A DNA stretch of 64,000 nt from Thinopyrum elongatum (GCA_011799875.1 CM022299.1:210744070-210808069), one strand, 5' to 3'; shown: positions 34,497 to 46,648, counted from the first letter of the stretch. Translations and numbers: made by a program. The notes: generated from the sequence alone by a model not told the origin.

Positions 34497-36513
34497 TCTT
34501 TGCACCAAGGGTGATGAGGACATGGCTACCTTGGATATGATCACAAATATTGCATATGCATATTTATTTGAGGTGACTTCTAATAAAAGTTATGCAATAA
34601 TTTATTTATGCTATACAGAACAAAAGTACTTCACCTCTTTTTGTTTCATGCTTAATTGCGGGACTATCAGACACTTGTACAATCCACATATGACGATAAG
34701 GGAAAAAGAGACATTCAGGTTCTGTTCAAGAAGTTCTCTCACGTCACTTTTATCCCAAGAGAAGATAGAGTCCAAGTCTCTCACGTTCTGGACTCAGATT
34801 CGGACTGCACAGACATGCCTGACTCAAAACGCCAAGATCTCTTTCATTCGTACTCCAAATTGGGTGATTCTTTTTTTGTTCGAAAGCTTATTTCATGAAC
34901 TTTCCAACCCAATTGGATTCATATTCAAATTCGTCTGGAGCGTTGAGATATTGACGAAACAATCTGACGCTGCAGTAGAATCCGAGTCAAACTTCAAGTC
35001 CAAAGGTGTTGCACCACCTCCACTTGGGCCCATGGGCCTTGTACGACCTAGGGTTAGTTTTAGGCTGCCTTGGGACGTCCTCCCACCTCCTTGGCCGCCT
35101 CCCCTTGCTCCTATATAAGTAGATAAATCTAGTAGCTTTTTCCTTGGGTTTTAATTAGTTAAAAGTTAGCTACTGCTGCAACTTCATGTACTTCGTTTGT
35201 GTCCAACGACCAGACCAAGACCACCTTTAGAACCCCACTTTTATCAACACTTCATATATATTCACAATATTCAGATTGCTTTATCATATTCTTGCTTGTT
35301 CTTCGATTGCTTGCAGGAATAGACCTTCGTGGTCAGGTTGATTGTGCTCCGGCATGGTCAATAACCTCTCGGAGTTGGTTTAGCGATTGCTAAGGCGCAA
35401 CGTTGTGCACGTTTGTAGTCGGATCATCAAAGTCGTGTCCACCAAATTGAAAGTTATCATCTCATCGAAAGAACGGGACACCTTTGCCTCTATCAAGTGG
35501 TATCAGAGCCAGGTTCACTTGATAGAGGCAAAGGTGTCCCGTTCTTTCGCTGAGACGATAACTTTCAATTTGGTGGAGACGACTTTGACGATCCGACTAC
35601 AAACATGCACGACGTTGCACCTTAGCAATCACTAACCAACTCCGAGAGGTTATTTACCATGCCGGAGTACGACCAACCTGACAACGAAGGTCTATTCCTA
35701 CAAGCAATCAAGGAAGAAGCAAGAATATGATAAAGCAATCTGAATATTGCGAATATATATGAAGTGTTGATAAAAGTGGGGTTCTAAAAGCGGTCTTGGT
35801 CTAGTCGTTGGACACAAACGAAGTACACGAAGTTGCAGCAGTGGCTAACTTTTAGTTAATTAAAACCCAATGAAAAAGCTACTAGATTGATCTACTTATA
35901 TAGGAGCAAGGGGAGGCATCCAAGGAGGTGAGAGGATGTCCCAAGGCAGCCTAAAACTAACCCTAGGTCGTACAAGGACCATGGGCCCAAGTGGAGGTGG
36001 TGCAACACCTTTGGACTTGAAGTTTGACTCGGATTCTGCTGTAGCATCAGATTGTTTTGTCAATATCTCAATGCTCTAGATGAATTTGAAGGTGGATCCA
36101 ATTGGGTTGAAAATTGCACGAAATAAGTTTTCGAACAAAAAAAGAATCACCCAATTCGGAGTCTGGATGAAAGAGATCTTGGCGTTTTGAGTCAGGTATG
36201 TCTGTGCAGTCCGAATCTGAGTCCAGAACGTGGGAGACTTGGACTCTATCTTCTCTTGGGCTAAAAGTGATGTGAGAGAACTTCTTGAATAGCATGTGAA
36301 CGTCTGTTTTTCCCTTATCTTCATATGTGGATTGTACAAGTGTCTAGTAGTCCTGCAATTAGGCATGAAACAAAAAGAGGTGAAGTACTTTTGTTCTGTA
36401 TAGCATAAATGAATTATTGCATAACTTTATCAGAAATCACCTCAAATAAATACGCATATGCAATATTTGTGATCATATCCAAGGTAGCCATGTCCTCGTC
36501 AAAGGGCACAACA
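34497..36513. repeat. 2 kb palindrome: two copies of one LTR facing each other across a primer binding site
   Basis: The left arm (34497-35499) and right arm (35516-36513) are inverted copies of one ~1.0 kb sequence, separated by GTATCAGAGCCAGGTT. Read outward-in, each arm looks like an LTR. It has an outer terminus (TGTTGTGCCC in the right arm, decayed in the left), a TATATAAGTAG promoter box at about 35112 (TATATAGG-type in the right arm) and an inner end CTCTATCA. The left arm is followed by AGTGGTATCAGAGCC, a tRNA-Met primer site as in Copia elements. ORFs in the arms are incidental. No coding region of the parent element remains. Confidence 0.85.
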
Positions 36514-38275
36514 GGTTATCTAGTTGTTGTAAAAGAGGAGAAGGCCCGACTCCCGCGTCACCACCCTCGCGGGCGACACGAGAGGATTTCAACCTAGCCA
36601 TGAGGACCCTCCTTCTCCCACCCTCCCCCCGTCACTGCTGGTGGTTGGTGTCGAGCAAAGCACGTGCGTGGAACGATGGCGGGGGGTTCTCCACCCTCTC
36701 CCGGATCGAGGGACGGTGCGGGGTGATCGGATTCACGGGGATGCGACCCTCGCTTCGGCCCATGGCGGTGTAGCCACTTCCAGCGGTGCTTGTTGTGGCA
36801 CTTTTGGGGATTGCCCGGATGTAGGGGGTGTGGTTGGGCGTGGCCAATGGCGACAGCAACGTCCAGCCTGGATTCCGGGCGGCGGCTCCGGTTGGTGGCG
36901 GCAGGTGAAGCTCAGGCGGCCCGCGACATCATGGTGTGGTGGTGCCCAAGTCCAAGGTGGAGCTTCACTTGTGGTTTGGTAGCTTTGGCTCTGGTTGGAC
37001 TGGATCAACGACGGTGACAAGCAGGAGCAGGATCCTTCCCGGCAGCTCTCGCGGTTTGGCGGGGTGTGGTGTCGGCCCTCCCCCAGGCTCCAGTGGTGGT
37101 GCACACCAACAATGGCCGGACCGTCCCGGCTCCCGCGGTGGCAGTGCTGCTATGGGTGGTCGCTGGATCTGGGCGGCCAGATCTAGGTCTTTGAAGGTGG
37201 TCTTGTCGGTGCATAGGACGTTGGTTGGAATCTCGTGGGGCGGATCCACGTGAAGACCTTATCTTTGGCCGATGGCCGAAGCCAATGATGGCGACGCCCT
37301 AGGTGTCATATCCTTGCTGAAGGCATCATCAAGGTGAAGCTCCCACCTCCTTCTACTACCTCCGGAGGAAACCCTTGATCAGTTGATCGGATGACGGCGG
37401 CACTCATGTGTCATTCCCCCCTTGGGGCTGTTATTCTTGGAGGTGTACATCGGCTCGAGGGACTAGTGGACGGTTTCAGCGGTGGATTGGCGTTACATGT
37501 GACAGATCGATGACGTGGAGTCTCGGCGGCATGGCGCAGCAGGGGCTCGGCAACGGATGCGTGATGATGGACACACGTAGGGAGGCGGCGTTTTCTGGTG
37601 TCGTGGCGATGACGATGGAAGGCTTGACAAAGTCAATGCGTTGATACCAGTTCTGAGCATGGATCGGCGGAAGGCAGTGGTGGCGGCCTTTGGAGCGTGC
37701 GCATGCGGTGCCCGCTGAGAGTCCAATGGACCAGTTTGTGCCCCCGACCCGCCGTAGGGCGGACTGGTTGATGCCTCTGGATTTAGATGATCAACATTGG
37801 TGTGAGGTCTGGGCAGGCAACCCCGATCATGTGCGCCCACTTCATCAAGTTGGTAGGAGTAGCGATAGATGTTGCCAGGAAGGTGACTTCAGACTAATTG
37901 ATGTATTCTTTGTAAGGCTTTCTTAACTAATTAATAAAGAATGGTTGTGTGCATAAACATAGACACAAACTATATTGCGTGGTATGATTAGCTGATATGA
38001 AATGATAGGAGATAACACAAACTTTCTAAACAAAAATGCGATAAGACGAGAATTCTAAGTTTTCACAAACCGAGATGGAATGATAGACTAGAACTTGGGG
38101 CTCATATTGGGTCAGTATGAACTGTACTCGCGGCTGAAAATGCAACAACTTTTCATTTTTAACCATGCAAGAGAACTGTATGTGATCAAAGAGTATAAGA
38201 TGGCTGTGTGCATCGCTTGATGAAGAGGCCGAGGGTAATCCTCCTTTTCAAAAAGAAGAAAACAAAGAAAAGACC
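36514..38275 (+). mobile_element. Probable LINE 3' region (+ strand), GC-rich, with a later insertion in its tail
   Basis: About 1.4 kb of G-rich sequence has no convincing protein. It leads into TTGTAAGGCTTTCTTAACTAATTAATAAAG, then GGTTGTGTGCAT, and after an interruption CGCTTGATGAAGAGGCCGAGG and an A-rich tail (38249-38275). That order of motifs is typical of grass LINE 3' ends. The body is not recognised, so assignment of the whole stretch is tentative. ORFs on both strands here are composition artefacts. Confidence 0.4.
37934..38213. mobile_element. Unidentified ~240 bp insertion flanked by a ~19 bp duplication
   Basis: AAAGAATGGTTGTGTGCAT (ending 37954) recurs as TAAGATGGCTGTGTGCAT (ending 38213). 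The sequence between interrupts the LINE tail. The duplication length fits retroposition by LINE machinery. The inserted sequence is not recognised and lacks an obvious poly(A). Confidence 0.45.
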
Positions 38276-38456
38276 TCACAACGACCAACATAGGAAAGCA
38301 AAGGAACTGTCGAAACACAAACCACAACCTAGTCGAGCAGACATACAAAGCACGAAACACCGGCCTAGAACCATTAAAAGCTGTGCAAAAGATTACATTA
38401 ACCAGCGATGGTTAACTGAAGGTAGCATGCCTTCAGGCTTCAGTTAGCTGAACCAT

Positions 38457-39205
38457 TCAAACAACAACTAAAAGTAGCATACCCTCAAACACCCTGTTGT
38501 TACATTTTTTCTGAATGGACCATGCGACCAAGATAACAACGAAGGTTAACTTCTTTCTCTTGCCTGAAGCGACCTCATACCTGACCAAATGTCCACCACT
38601 CAACGAGGAACTATCGACTTTGCACAGAAATGCTGGATACACCCAGAACATGCTTATGAAATATGGGATAAGCTGAGAAGAACATAGCAGATCATCTTAA
38701 ACATACAGCTGTGCAAGACATTTGGCCCCTGCCCAATACCTGTTGTGCGTATCACACTTGATTTGTTCGATCATGCAATCCAAATGGGAGGATTTTCCTT
38801 CAAAAACTCTGTTGTTCCGTTCCTTCCAAATCGTCCAGACGACTAAGACAACGACGATGTTCATCTGCTCACCTAAGGAGGCTCCATTCCTAGCGCTCGA
38901 CCACCAATCAGAGAAAGAGCTGCACAGCGCAGCGCAGGGGAGACCATCAGCAGTCCAATCTAGGATAAAACATGGCTCCAAAGGATGGTGATCACCAAGC
39001 AGCCCACAAGAAAATGATCAGCATCTTTACGATCAGGGCTAATTCAGTGATTTATCAACTAAATAGTGGAGTACATGGCAACAAGGTTGGTGATTCCAAG
39101 ACCTCCAAAAATCTTAGGCTTGCACACATCGTCCCAAAATGCAACAGTTTCTGGCTTATCCGGATCATTATCCATTTCAATCCAAAACGAGCATTAACAT
39201 TTGGA
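38457..39205 (-). pseudogene. LINE ORF2 C-terminal fragments (minus strand)
   Basis: On the minus strand, AFWDDVCKPKIFGGLGITNL (near 39120-39180) is the conserved block after the LINE reverse transcriptase. WTIWKERNNRVFEGKSSHLD (38790-38850) is the C-terminal zf-RVT-type block. A second copy of the latter, VAWSIQKKCNNRVFEG, lies at about 38480-38530. Frames are interrupted by several stops. These are remnants of at least one, probably two, LINE copies on the minus strand. Confidence 0.65.
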
Positions 39206-39671
39206 ATCCAAAATGTTGTGCATAGTGATACCAAGTATAACTAACAGTACATATATCATCATTCTTTTGCCGGCAAAAAATGACAAAGAGATCAAGTCAT
39301 TATACATGATCAGCCTGTACCATGCTGGCTCTCTCTACTTGCAAGCTCAGAACAAAATGTCCTAGCAACCTATGTAGTACATTTACAACTTTGCATGAAG
39401 CAAAATGGCGAGGCTGCGGATGGAAGTACCTTCGAACATTAAGCCTCCTCTTTCACCTTTGATGATCCAGCCAGGCATGGATGACTCTGGATCATCGGCT
39501 CATCATTCATTCACATGCAGCTGAGCAAGCCGGCTTGAACTCGAGGATCGTCGCGGTTTTGTCTATCGCGTTCGTTTCCCGTTCTGCATGATCTGATGTC
39601 GTGGTGCTGAAATTGTCCAGTGAAAACGATTAGGATTAGCAACACATCCACACTACAGAAAAACGGGACCG
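39206..39671. other. Unassigned sequence
   Basis: No gene or known repeat is recognised. The last 21 bp (CACTACAGAAAAACGGGACC, 39651-39670) resembles the terminus of a CACTA DNA transposon, but no partner end is visible. Confidence 0.35.
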
Positions 39672-40801
39672 TAATATCATCAAAATATCGAACACATATC
39701 AAGTTCACATGATTACTTGCAACATGACTTCTCCCGTGTCCTCAAGAACAAAAGTAACTACTCACAAATAATAATCATGCTCAAGATCATAGGGGTATCA
39801 AATAGCATAATGAATCTAAACATATAATCTTCCACCAAATAAACCATATAGTAATCAACTACAAAATATAATCAACACTACTAGTCACCCACAGGTACCA
39901 ATCTGAGGTTCCGGTACAAAGATTGAATACAAGAGATGAACTAGGGTTTGAGAGGACATGGTGTTGTTGAAGATGTTGATGGATATTGCCCTCCCAAAGA
40001 TGAGAGGGTTGTTGGTGATGATGATGACGATGATTTCCCCCTTCGGGAGGGAAGTTCCCCCGGTGGAATCGCTTCGCCGGAGGGCAAAAGTGCTCCTGCC
40101 CAAGTTCCGCCTTGAGATGGCGGCGCTTCGTCCCGAAAGTCCCCCTCTTATTTTTTCTAGGTCAAAATGACTTATGTACCAGAAGATGGGCACCGGAGGT
40201 GGGCAGAGGAGGGCACAACCCACCAGGGCGCGCCTGGGGGCCCAGGCGTGCCCAGGTGTCTTGTGCTCACCAGGGTGGCCCCCTCCGGTAGTTATTTGCT
40301 CCAGTATTTTTTATATATTCCAAAACAATTCTCTGTAAATTTTCAGCTCATTTGGAGATGTGCAGAATAGGTAACTTTGATGTAGCTTTTTCAGGTCCAG
40401 AATTCCAACTGCCGGTATATTCCCTCTTTGTGTAAACATTATAAATAACAGTAGGAAAACATAATGCAAAATGGATGTATGAACTCCCCCAAGCTTAGAC
40501 CTCGCTTGTCCTCAAGCGAAAAACCGAAATCGAAAAACGTGTCCACATGCTTAGAGAGAGAGGTGTCGATAAAAACAAAATACGGACATAGAAGCATCAT
40601 GCTTATTATTATAACAGCAAAGAACTTTAACATAAAGCTTTATCACACAACTTTTAGCATATAACTTGTCATGAGCAAGTAACAATTCATCACAACATCA
40701 AAGTATAAAGCATAAACTTTATTGAAAACCAACAAACTATGTTCTCAGTCAACTTTGCAACTACAATTCATCATATTTTCAGGAAGGGTCACATATCGGA
40801 G
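39672..40801 (-). mobile_element. Element H: truncated Gypsy element related to G
   Basis: A minus-strand 3' LTR (39672-40482) matches G's LTR from about 934 to 1764. It lacks about 65 bp (equivalent to G 1649-1715) and the whole LTR 3' part. A polypurine tract AAGCTTGGGGGAGT (40483-40496) is followed by 300 bp of interior. Element J inserted at 40802 and cut off the rest. No coding region remains. Confidence 0.8.
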
Positions 40802-42315
40802 TGAAAGTGCAACTAATCCCCGGGTGGTTTTGGTAATTCATAACAACATATAGCTCATTGAACTAATATCCATTCAAGTTTAATATTTCAAAAAGTTCAA
40901 TGAATGGCATGGCATGGACTAGAGATGTGGACCCCTCAAAATGCTAAGGACACATATTGGCAAAAGCTCAAAACTCTTCATTTATATTTTAGTGATCCAA
41001 GATCACATTGAGTCCATAGGAAAGCCAATACTATTAAAAGGGGATGAGGTGTTGCTCAATGGCTTGCTTGCTCAAAGTGCTTAGTGATATTGAATCATCC
41101 TATCCGGAGCCACCGAGTTCATATGACATAGCCACTGCCAGAAACCCTGACAGTTCAGTCACACGGATACGGATCTCGGTCTCACCGAGATGGCCTTGCA
41201 AACTCTCTGTTGCCTGTTGCAATTGTTTCGGTCTCACCGAAATTGTGATCGGTCACACCGAGTTGGCTTGACATCTTCTCTGTTGCTCTATTGCTTCACT
41301 TCGGTCTCCCTGAGTTGATGCAATCGGTGCCACCGAGTTGATGTTTTCCCTAAGCCCTAGCACATCGTTCCCACTGAGTTGTTCTAGTCGGTCCCACTGA
41401 GATTCCTAACATTCACATTTTGAACTAAATCGGTCTCACCGAGTTCTTCTATTCTGTCTGACCGAGTTGGGTCAAATGTGTGTAACGGTTGGATTTTGTG
41501 TGGAGGCTATATATACCCCTCCACCCCCTTCTCCATATGCGAGAGAGCCATCAGAACATGCCTACACTTCTAGCATACATTTTCTGAGAGAGAACCACCT
41601 ACTCATTTGTTGAGATCAAGATATACTAATCCTACCACAAGAATCTTGATTTCTAGCCTTCCCCAAGTTGCTTTCCACTCAAATCATCTTTCCACCATAT
41701 CCAAATCTATGAGGGAGAGTTGAGTGTTGGGGAGACTATCATTTGAAGCACAAGAGCAAGGAGTTCATCATCAACACAACATCTATTACCTTTTGGAGAG
41801 TGGTGTCTCTTAGATTGGTTAGGTGTCACCTGGGAGCTTCCGACAAGATTGTGGAGTTGAACCAAGAAGTTTGTAAGGGCAAGGAGATCGCCTACTTCGT
41901 GAAGATCTACCCGAGTGAGGTAAGTCCTTCATGAGCGATGGCCATGGTGGGATAGACAAGGTTGCTTCTTCGTGGACCCTTCATGGGTGGAGCCCTCTTC
42001 ATGGACTCGCGCAACCGTTACCCTTCGTGGGTTGAAGTCTCCATCACCGTGGATGTACGATAGCACCACCTATCGAAACCACGCCAAAAACCTCCGCGTC
42101 ATCATTGCATTTGCACTCTCCAAACTCTTCCCTTTACCTTCATATGCAATGTTTTACTTTCCGCTGCTACACTCTTAGAATTGCATATGTAGGTTGATTG
42201 CTTGACTTGTGCTAATTGCTAAAATCTGCTCACAGCTAAAATTGGGAAAAGGATAGATTTTTATTTGGTCAAGTAGTCTAATCACCCCCCATTCTAGACC
42301 TACTTTCGATCCTAT
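40802..42315 (+). repeat. 5' LTR of element J (about 1.5 kb)
   Basis: It begins TGAAAGTGCAAC and ends near ...CGATCCTATA just before the primer site. A TATATATACCCC promoter box lies at 41509-41519. About ten copies of a small palindrome of type TCGGTGCCACCGAG occur between 41100 and 41470. The exact 3' end is uncertain by a few bases because the partner LTR is not in the window. Confidence 0.75.
41100..41470. repeat. Cluster of TCGGTSNCACCGAG palindromes in J's LTR
   Basis: About ten variants occur: TCGGTCTCACCGAG, TCGGTGCCACCGAG, TCGGTCACACCGAG, TCGGTCCCACTGAG and others. Each can form a 5-6 bp stem with a 3-4 base loop. The same motif recurs in J's interior at 55935-56750. Confidence 0.75.
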
Positions 42316-42318
42316 AAG

Positions 42319-42330
42319 TGGTATCAGAGC
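42319..42330 (+). other. Primer binding site of element J
   Basis: TGGTATCAGAGC is the tRNA-Met-complementary primer site used by most plant Copia elements. It lies 3-4 bp inside the LTR. Confidence 0.85.
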
Positions 42331-44248
42331 TTTGGTCTTCATTTGTCTTGATTTCCATAGCTTTGGTGATCATAGCCTTGGTTTCACAACCTAGGAGAGT
42401 ATGGCGTCTAGCGAGGGAAATTACCACCATAGAGGTCCTTACTTTGATGGTACAAATTTTGCTAGTTGGAAGCATAAGATGAAAATGCATATTCTTGGTC
42501 ATAACCCCGCCGTTTGGGCTATTGTGTGTATTGGCTTGCAAGGTGATTTCTTCAAGGATGGAAAAGAACCAGAACGTGAAGCGTCCGCAGAAGAAATGAA
42601 GATGTTGCAATACAATGCTCAAGCTTGCGATATTCTCTTCAATGGACTGTGCCCCAAAGAATTCAACAAAATTAGCCACCTTGAGAATGCAAAGGAAATT
42701 TGGGATACTTTCGTTGATATGCACAAAGGTACCGAGTCCATCAAGGAATCCAAATTGGATGTGCTTCAAAGTCAACTTGACAAGTTCAAGATGAAGGATG
42801 GTGAAGGAGTCGCTGAGATGTACTCTAGGCTTGCTCTCATCACAAATAAGATTGCCGGCTTAGGAAGCGAAGAGATGACCGACAAATTCATCATCAAGAA
42901 GATCCTAAGAGCCTTGGATGGAAAATATGATACCGTGTGCACCTTAATCCAAATGATGCCCAATTACAAAGATCTCAAGCCCACGGAAGTCATTGGTAGA
43001 ATTGTTGCTCATGAGATGTCACTCAAGGATAAGGAAGAGCTCCACAACAAGTCAAGTGGTGCTTACAAAGCTTCAAGTGATGCTCCTACAACATCAAGTG
43101 AGAAGCAAGTCTCCAATGAAGAATTGAGCTTAATGGTGAAGAACTTCAACAAATTCTACAAGAATAGAAGCAAAGAGAGAAGCTCCAAGTCAAGATCCTA
43201 CAATGACAAAAGATCTTCTAGTCGTGATCGTAATTGCTACAATTGTGGAATACCCAGACACTACTCCAATGAGTGTACAGCTCCCTACAAGAAAAGAGAA
43301 GATTCACCAAAAAGGAGAAGTAGAAGAGATGAATCACCTCCAAGAGAGAGAAGGAGTAGAGATGATCGTTATGAATGAAGACCCTCTCATAGAAGCAAGG
43401 ATTCGAAAAGGAAGGACAAGTCATCAAAGAGCTACACAAGACGAAGACATCAAGCTCATGTTGGTGAATGGGTATCCGGTTCTAACTCCGACAACTACTC
43501 CGAGAGAAGCTATCACTCTGACTCCGAATATACTCAAGATGAAGGTGTTGCCGGTCTTGCACTTGTGTCATCCAACTCCTACGACATATTTTACTCACCA
43601 AATGAAGGAATTGGAAGATGCTTCATGGCTAAAGGCCCTAAGGTATCACACCCCGACTATGTTGATTTCAATAGTGATGAAGATGATTTGCTAGGTGATG
43701 ATGATTTACTTGTTGACAACACTAGTGATGAAAACTATGATGAACTTGCTAGTAATCATGCTTATCAAGATGAAACGGATGACAATGATAGGAAGGAGAT
43801 TAAGCGTCTAACTAAAGAACTAAACACTCTTAAGTTAGCTCATGAAACAACTATAGAGGATCATAGAGAACTCCTAAGGACTCATGAGAAACTACGCTTC
43901 AAGAAGCTAAATTTAGAGCAAGAGCATGAGTTCCGAAAAGCTATCAATGATGATCTTTGAAAGAAGAGTTCTGCTTATCTTGCCAAACGTCTCCTCTTGT
44001 CTACTTATATGCCACAAGTAAAATCTAGCAATAAGAACAAGAAAGATTCTTCCTCTAGTAGTAAAAATAACCCTGTTAAATCCAATATTGTTGCTTCTAG
44101 TAGTTCTCTTGATTCCACTAATGATTCTCTTAGCCAAGTTACACTTGAGCAAGAAAATAGCTTATTGAAGGGAATTATAGAGAAAAGTGTTCACAAGAGC
44201 CTTGTCGGGGGTAAGCAATTTGAGGAAATTGTACGCAAGGAAGGAAGG

Positions 44249-45174
44249 TGTCGCAGGAAACCACAGACACCTATGGGACCAAAGGTCCCTTTCTAGTTCG
44301 GCGGGGGGATGGCACGTTGCAGAAAGAGCAGAAGAGCGTGGGACAGCACGGCAGAGATCACACGGACAGTTTTACCCAGGTTCGGGCCGCCGTGAGGCGT
44401 AAAACCCTACTCCTGCTTTGGTGGATTGATGGTGGAAAAATGGTGGTGGTCGCAGCGCGTCTGCCCGACAGGATTGCCTCAGGGCGAAATGGCTACGTGC
44501 GTATGAAATGTGAGGGGGTGGACTTGCTAATCCAGGGTCCAACCCTTTCTACGATTGCCTTGGGCCTCCTTTTATAGACTAAGGGGTCACCACAGTGGCA
44601 AATTAGTCATTATGCACTGATAAGAAAGCAAACAGTGCTATCATACCTAATTCTGTAGGCTGACAGAGCGTATTAAACGCGCCACTCAACGTCACATCGT
44701 TGCTTGCCCGGCAAGCCTTGCCGGGCTGTTTTGCCAGCTTTGCACCTGCTCACTCGACACATCGCAGGACGGGTGTCGTCTGTAGGTATTTCCTGTAGAA
44801 AGTGGCTGCCATGTGGCAAATGGCTGCCACTTAGTCACATTGCGGCTTGACACCGCATTGATCGATGACGTGCGTCGTGGTGAAGTGGTTCGGTGAGGTG
44901 GCTTCGCCTCTGCGAGTCTCGGCAGGCCCTGCGGGGCGTCTTGGAGGTTTTCTTCGGGGGCGACCCCGTCCTCGCCAGGCTCGCCTGCCCGGCAAGGGAG
45001 GCATTTCTCCTGGTGGTTTCTTACTTCTCTGGCTTTGCCTTGGTCCTCTTGATCTGCATGTTGGTCCTTTGAAGATCTTGATCCCTTGCACTTTGGCCTG
45101 ATGTTGGCGCTGTAATCTTGCTCCCGTGCCTGTGCACAGTCTGGGCAACGGACCCAGGGTTTGTTGCACTGACA
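44249..45174 (-). repeat. 3' LTR of element D (926 bp)
   Basis: On the minus strand it starts TGTCAGTGCAACAAACCC and ends TTCCTGCGACA. The same LTR recurs at 53868-54784 and, interrupted, at 58284-61935. It contains TTGCCGGGCAAG-type palindromes. A GGGGGCTTC polypurine-type tract lies just outside at 45175-45183. Confidence 0.93.
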
Positions 45175-45585
45175 GAAGCCCCCGAGCCTGCCCCGAACAC
45201 GCTACCGAGCATCGTCGGGGTAGGCCCTAATAAGTGCACAGGCAGGGGTGCGAAAGAGGCTGGCCTCTTGAGGTCTTCTTTGCTTCTTCATTAATCTTGA
45301 GCCCGGGCTAGTTTTCGGTTTTCCCGCGTGTCGCGTAAAGCCAATCGTGGTGGGGCCACCCTTGTAATGGCCCATGAATGACTTTAACGCACGGGGTAGA
45401 AACTGCCAATTCAATCTTCCCACCACGCTCTTATCCTTAGCCACGTATGCTGCATGCATCACGCGGGGTAGGTAACGGAGGCGCATGGTGCGGGGGAGCA
45501 TCAAGGCGAGGGCCCGGTTTCCATGAATTGTTGGAGGAGGGCGGTGGTCGCTTGTTGAGGGAGCGGCTCCCCTTCTCGGCCCGCC

Positions 45586-45592
45586 TATAAAA
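45586..45592 (+). promoter_or_regulatory. TATA box of the antisense unit in element D
   Basis: CCGCCTATAAAAGGAGGGG lies on the + strand 79 bp upstream of an ATG at 45665. In element E a TATAAAAA box lies 75 bp upstream of the antisense ATG. The position and spacing are conserved although the ORFs differ. Confidence 0.6.
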
Positions 45593-45664
45593 GGAGGGGC
45601 GAGGGGAGAGCGGGGTCATCCACCTTTGCATCCTTTCTCTTTCGTCTTCTGCCTCCTGCTGGTT

Positions 45665-46648
45665 ATGTTGAAGAGAATAGCCTGGGGTCAGGCCCCGGGC
45701 TCTAGTTTGGGGTTGGTGCCGCCAAATGTTTGCATTGGCGCTTGGGGAGTGAGTCTGGTCCATGCTTGGAGAAGACGCCGTGGACAAGCCGTCCACGGCA
45801 TGGGAGATATCAAGCTTCCCCGTCGCAGGGAAATGCTTACCCCTTCGCCATGGTTGGTAGCTCATCGGGTATTGTGGCATTTAGCCCCGGGCTGCTGTCG
45901 CTTGTTGGCTTGGCGACCAGGTTCTCGGTGTCTTCGATGCTCGCCCGGGAGGCAGGGCCGGAGATCGTTGGTAATCCCAGCACTGCCCCCTCCGGATGTC
46001 TTGGGGCTGATGTTCACGAGAGGCGCGCTTTCCTGCCCGCCAAGGTGGGGAGTGGTGCGCTTCGAGCCCCCTGGCCACCTTGGTCCCTCGCCGTCTCTCC
46101 GGGGAGGGCGTCGGGCTGGAGTCCTGGCGCTTCTCGGGAGTAACTGTGATGGAGAGAAAACGAGGGAAGGTGCAGAAGGCGGGTGGCGAGGCGTCAGGTC
46201 AGAGTACGATGGCGTGGATGCCTTCGCCTCCGGCCGGCGACCTGCCGCCTCGTCTTTCTGCTCTTCCCCTCCCTCCCCGGCACCATCATCACCAGCCTCT
46301 TCGGGTGATAGCCGGGGAGGGATGTTCCCTTGGTGCCTTCGCCTCCCCTCCAGCAGTCTTCCGGCTGAGCTTTGGTGGATGACTCCACCGGTGCTCAAGC
46401 CGGGGCTTCTTGCTGGCCCTGGAGGTGGTGACCAGGGGACCGCTGCTCTGCTCTCCATGTCCCTCCTTCGCAGCCTCGCCACTCTCGATCTTGTCAGGCC
46501 GCGCCCGGCAGGTCGTGGCGGGACCGGGATGGGCTCCTGCTTGGGTATCCTTTTTGTCCTCTCCTCCTCCCACCGCAATGCCTGGTGGGGGGAAAACGAA
46601 AAGAGGAGATTACGGGGCACTTATCTTTTTTCAACCTTAAATCTGTAG
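45665..46648 (+). CDS. Antisense ORF of element D, unknown function
   Basis: An uninterrupted 327-codon frame opens at the first ATG after the TATA box (start MLKRIAWGQAPGSSLG) and ends TYLFSTLNL-stop. It is rich in Pro, Ser, Gly, Arg and Trp, and I recognise no domain. High GC content makes long chance ORFs likely, and a 252-codon minus-strand ORF overlaps it. Its start coincides with that of E's B3 ORF, and TTAATGAAAAAAATG signals follow at about 46736. That position is the main argument for it being real. It could equally be decayed sequence. Confidence 0.35.
   Translation: MLKRIAWGQAPGSSLGLVPPNVCIGAWGVSLVHAWRRRRGQAVHGMGDIKLPRRREMLTPSPWLVAHRVLWHLAPGCCRLLAWRPGSRCLRCSPGRQGRRSLVIPALPPPDVLGLMFTRGALSCPPRWGVVRFEPPGHLGPSPSLRGGRRAGVLALLGSNCDGEKTREGAEGGWRGVRSEYDGVDAFASGRRPAASSFCSSPPSPAPSSPASSGDSRGGMFPWCLRLPSSSLPAELWWMTPPVLKPGLLAGPGGGDQGTAALLSMSLLRSLATLDLVRPRPAGRGGTGMGSCLGILFVLSSSHRNAWWGENEKRRLRGTYLFSTLNL

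Noticed and set aside
34402..35118. 238-codon + strand ORF
   Set aside because: It lies within the left arm of the LTR palindrome, has no domain, and is not open in the inverted right arm.
34497..36513. Palindrome as a simple assembly duplication
   Set aside because: The arms differ at many single bases and at their outer ends, which a mis-assembled copy would not show; long-read confirmation would still be decisive.
36600..37930. Many overlapping Gly/Trp/Arg-rich ORFs on both strands
   Set aside because: High GC composition explains them; none has a recognisable domain, and the segment ends in a LINE-like 3' tail.
45862..46620. 252-codon minus-strand ORF in D's 3' region
   Set aside because: It overlaps the + strand antisense ORF, lacks a promoter or recognisable domain, and is best explained by GC-rich composition.
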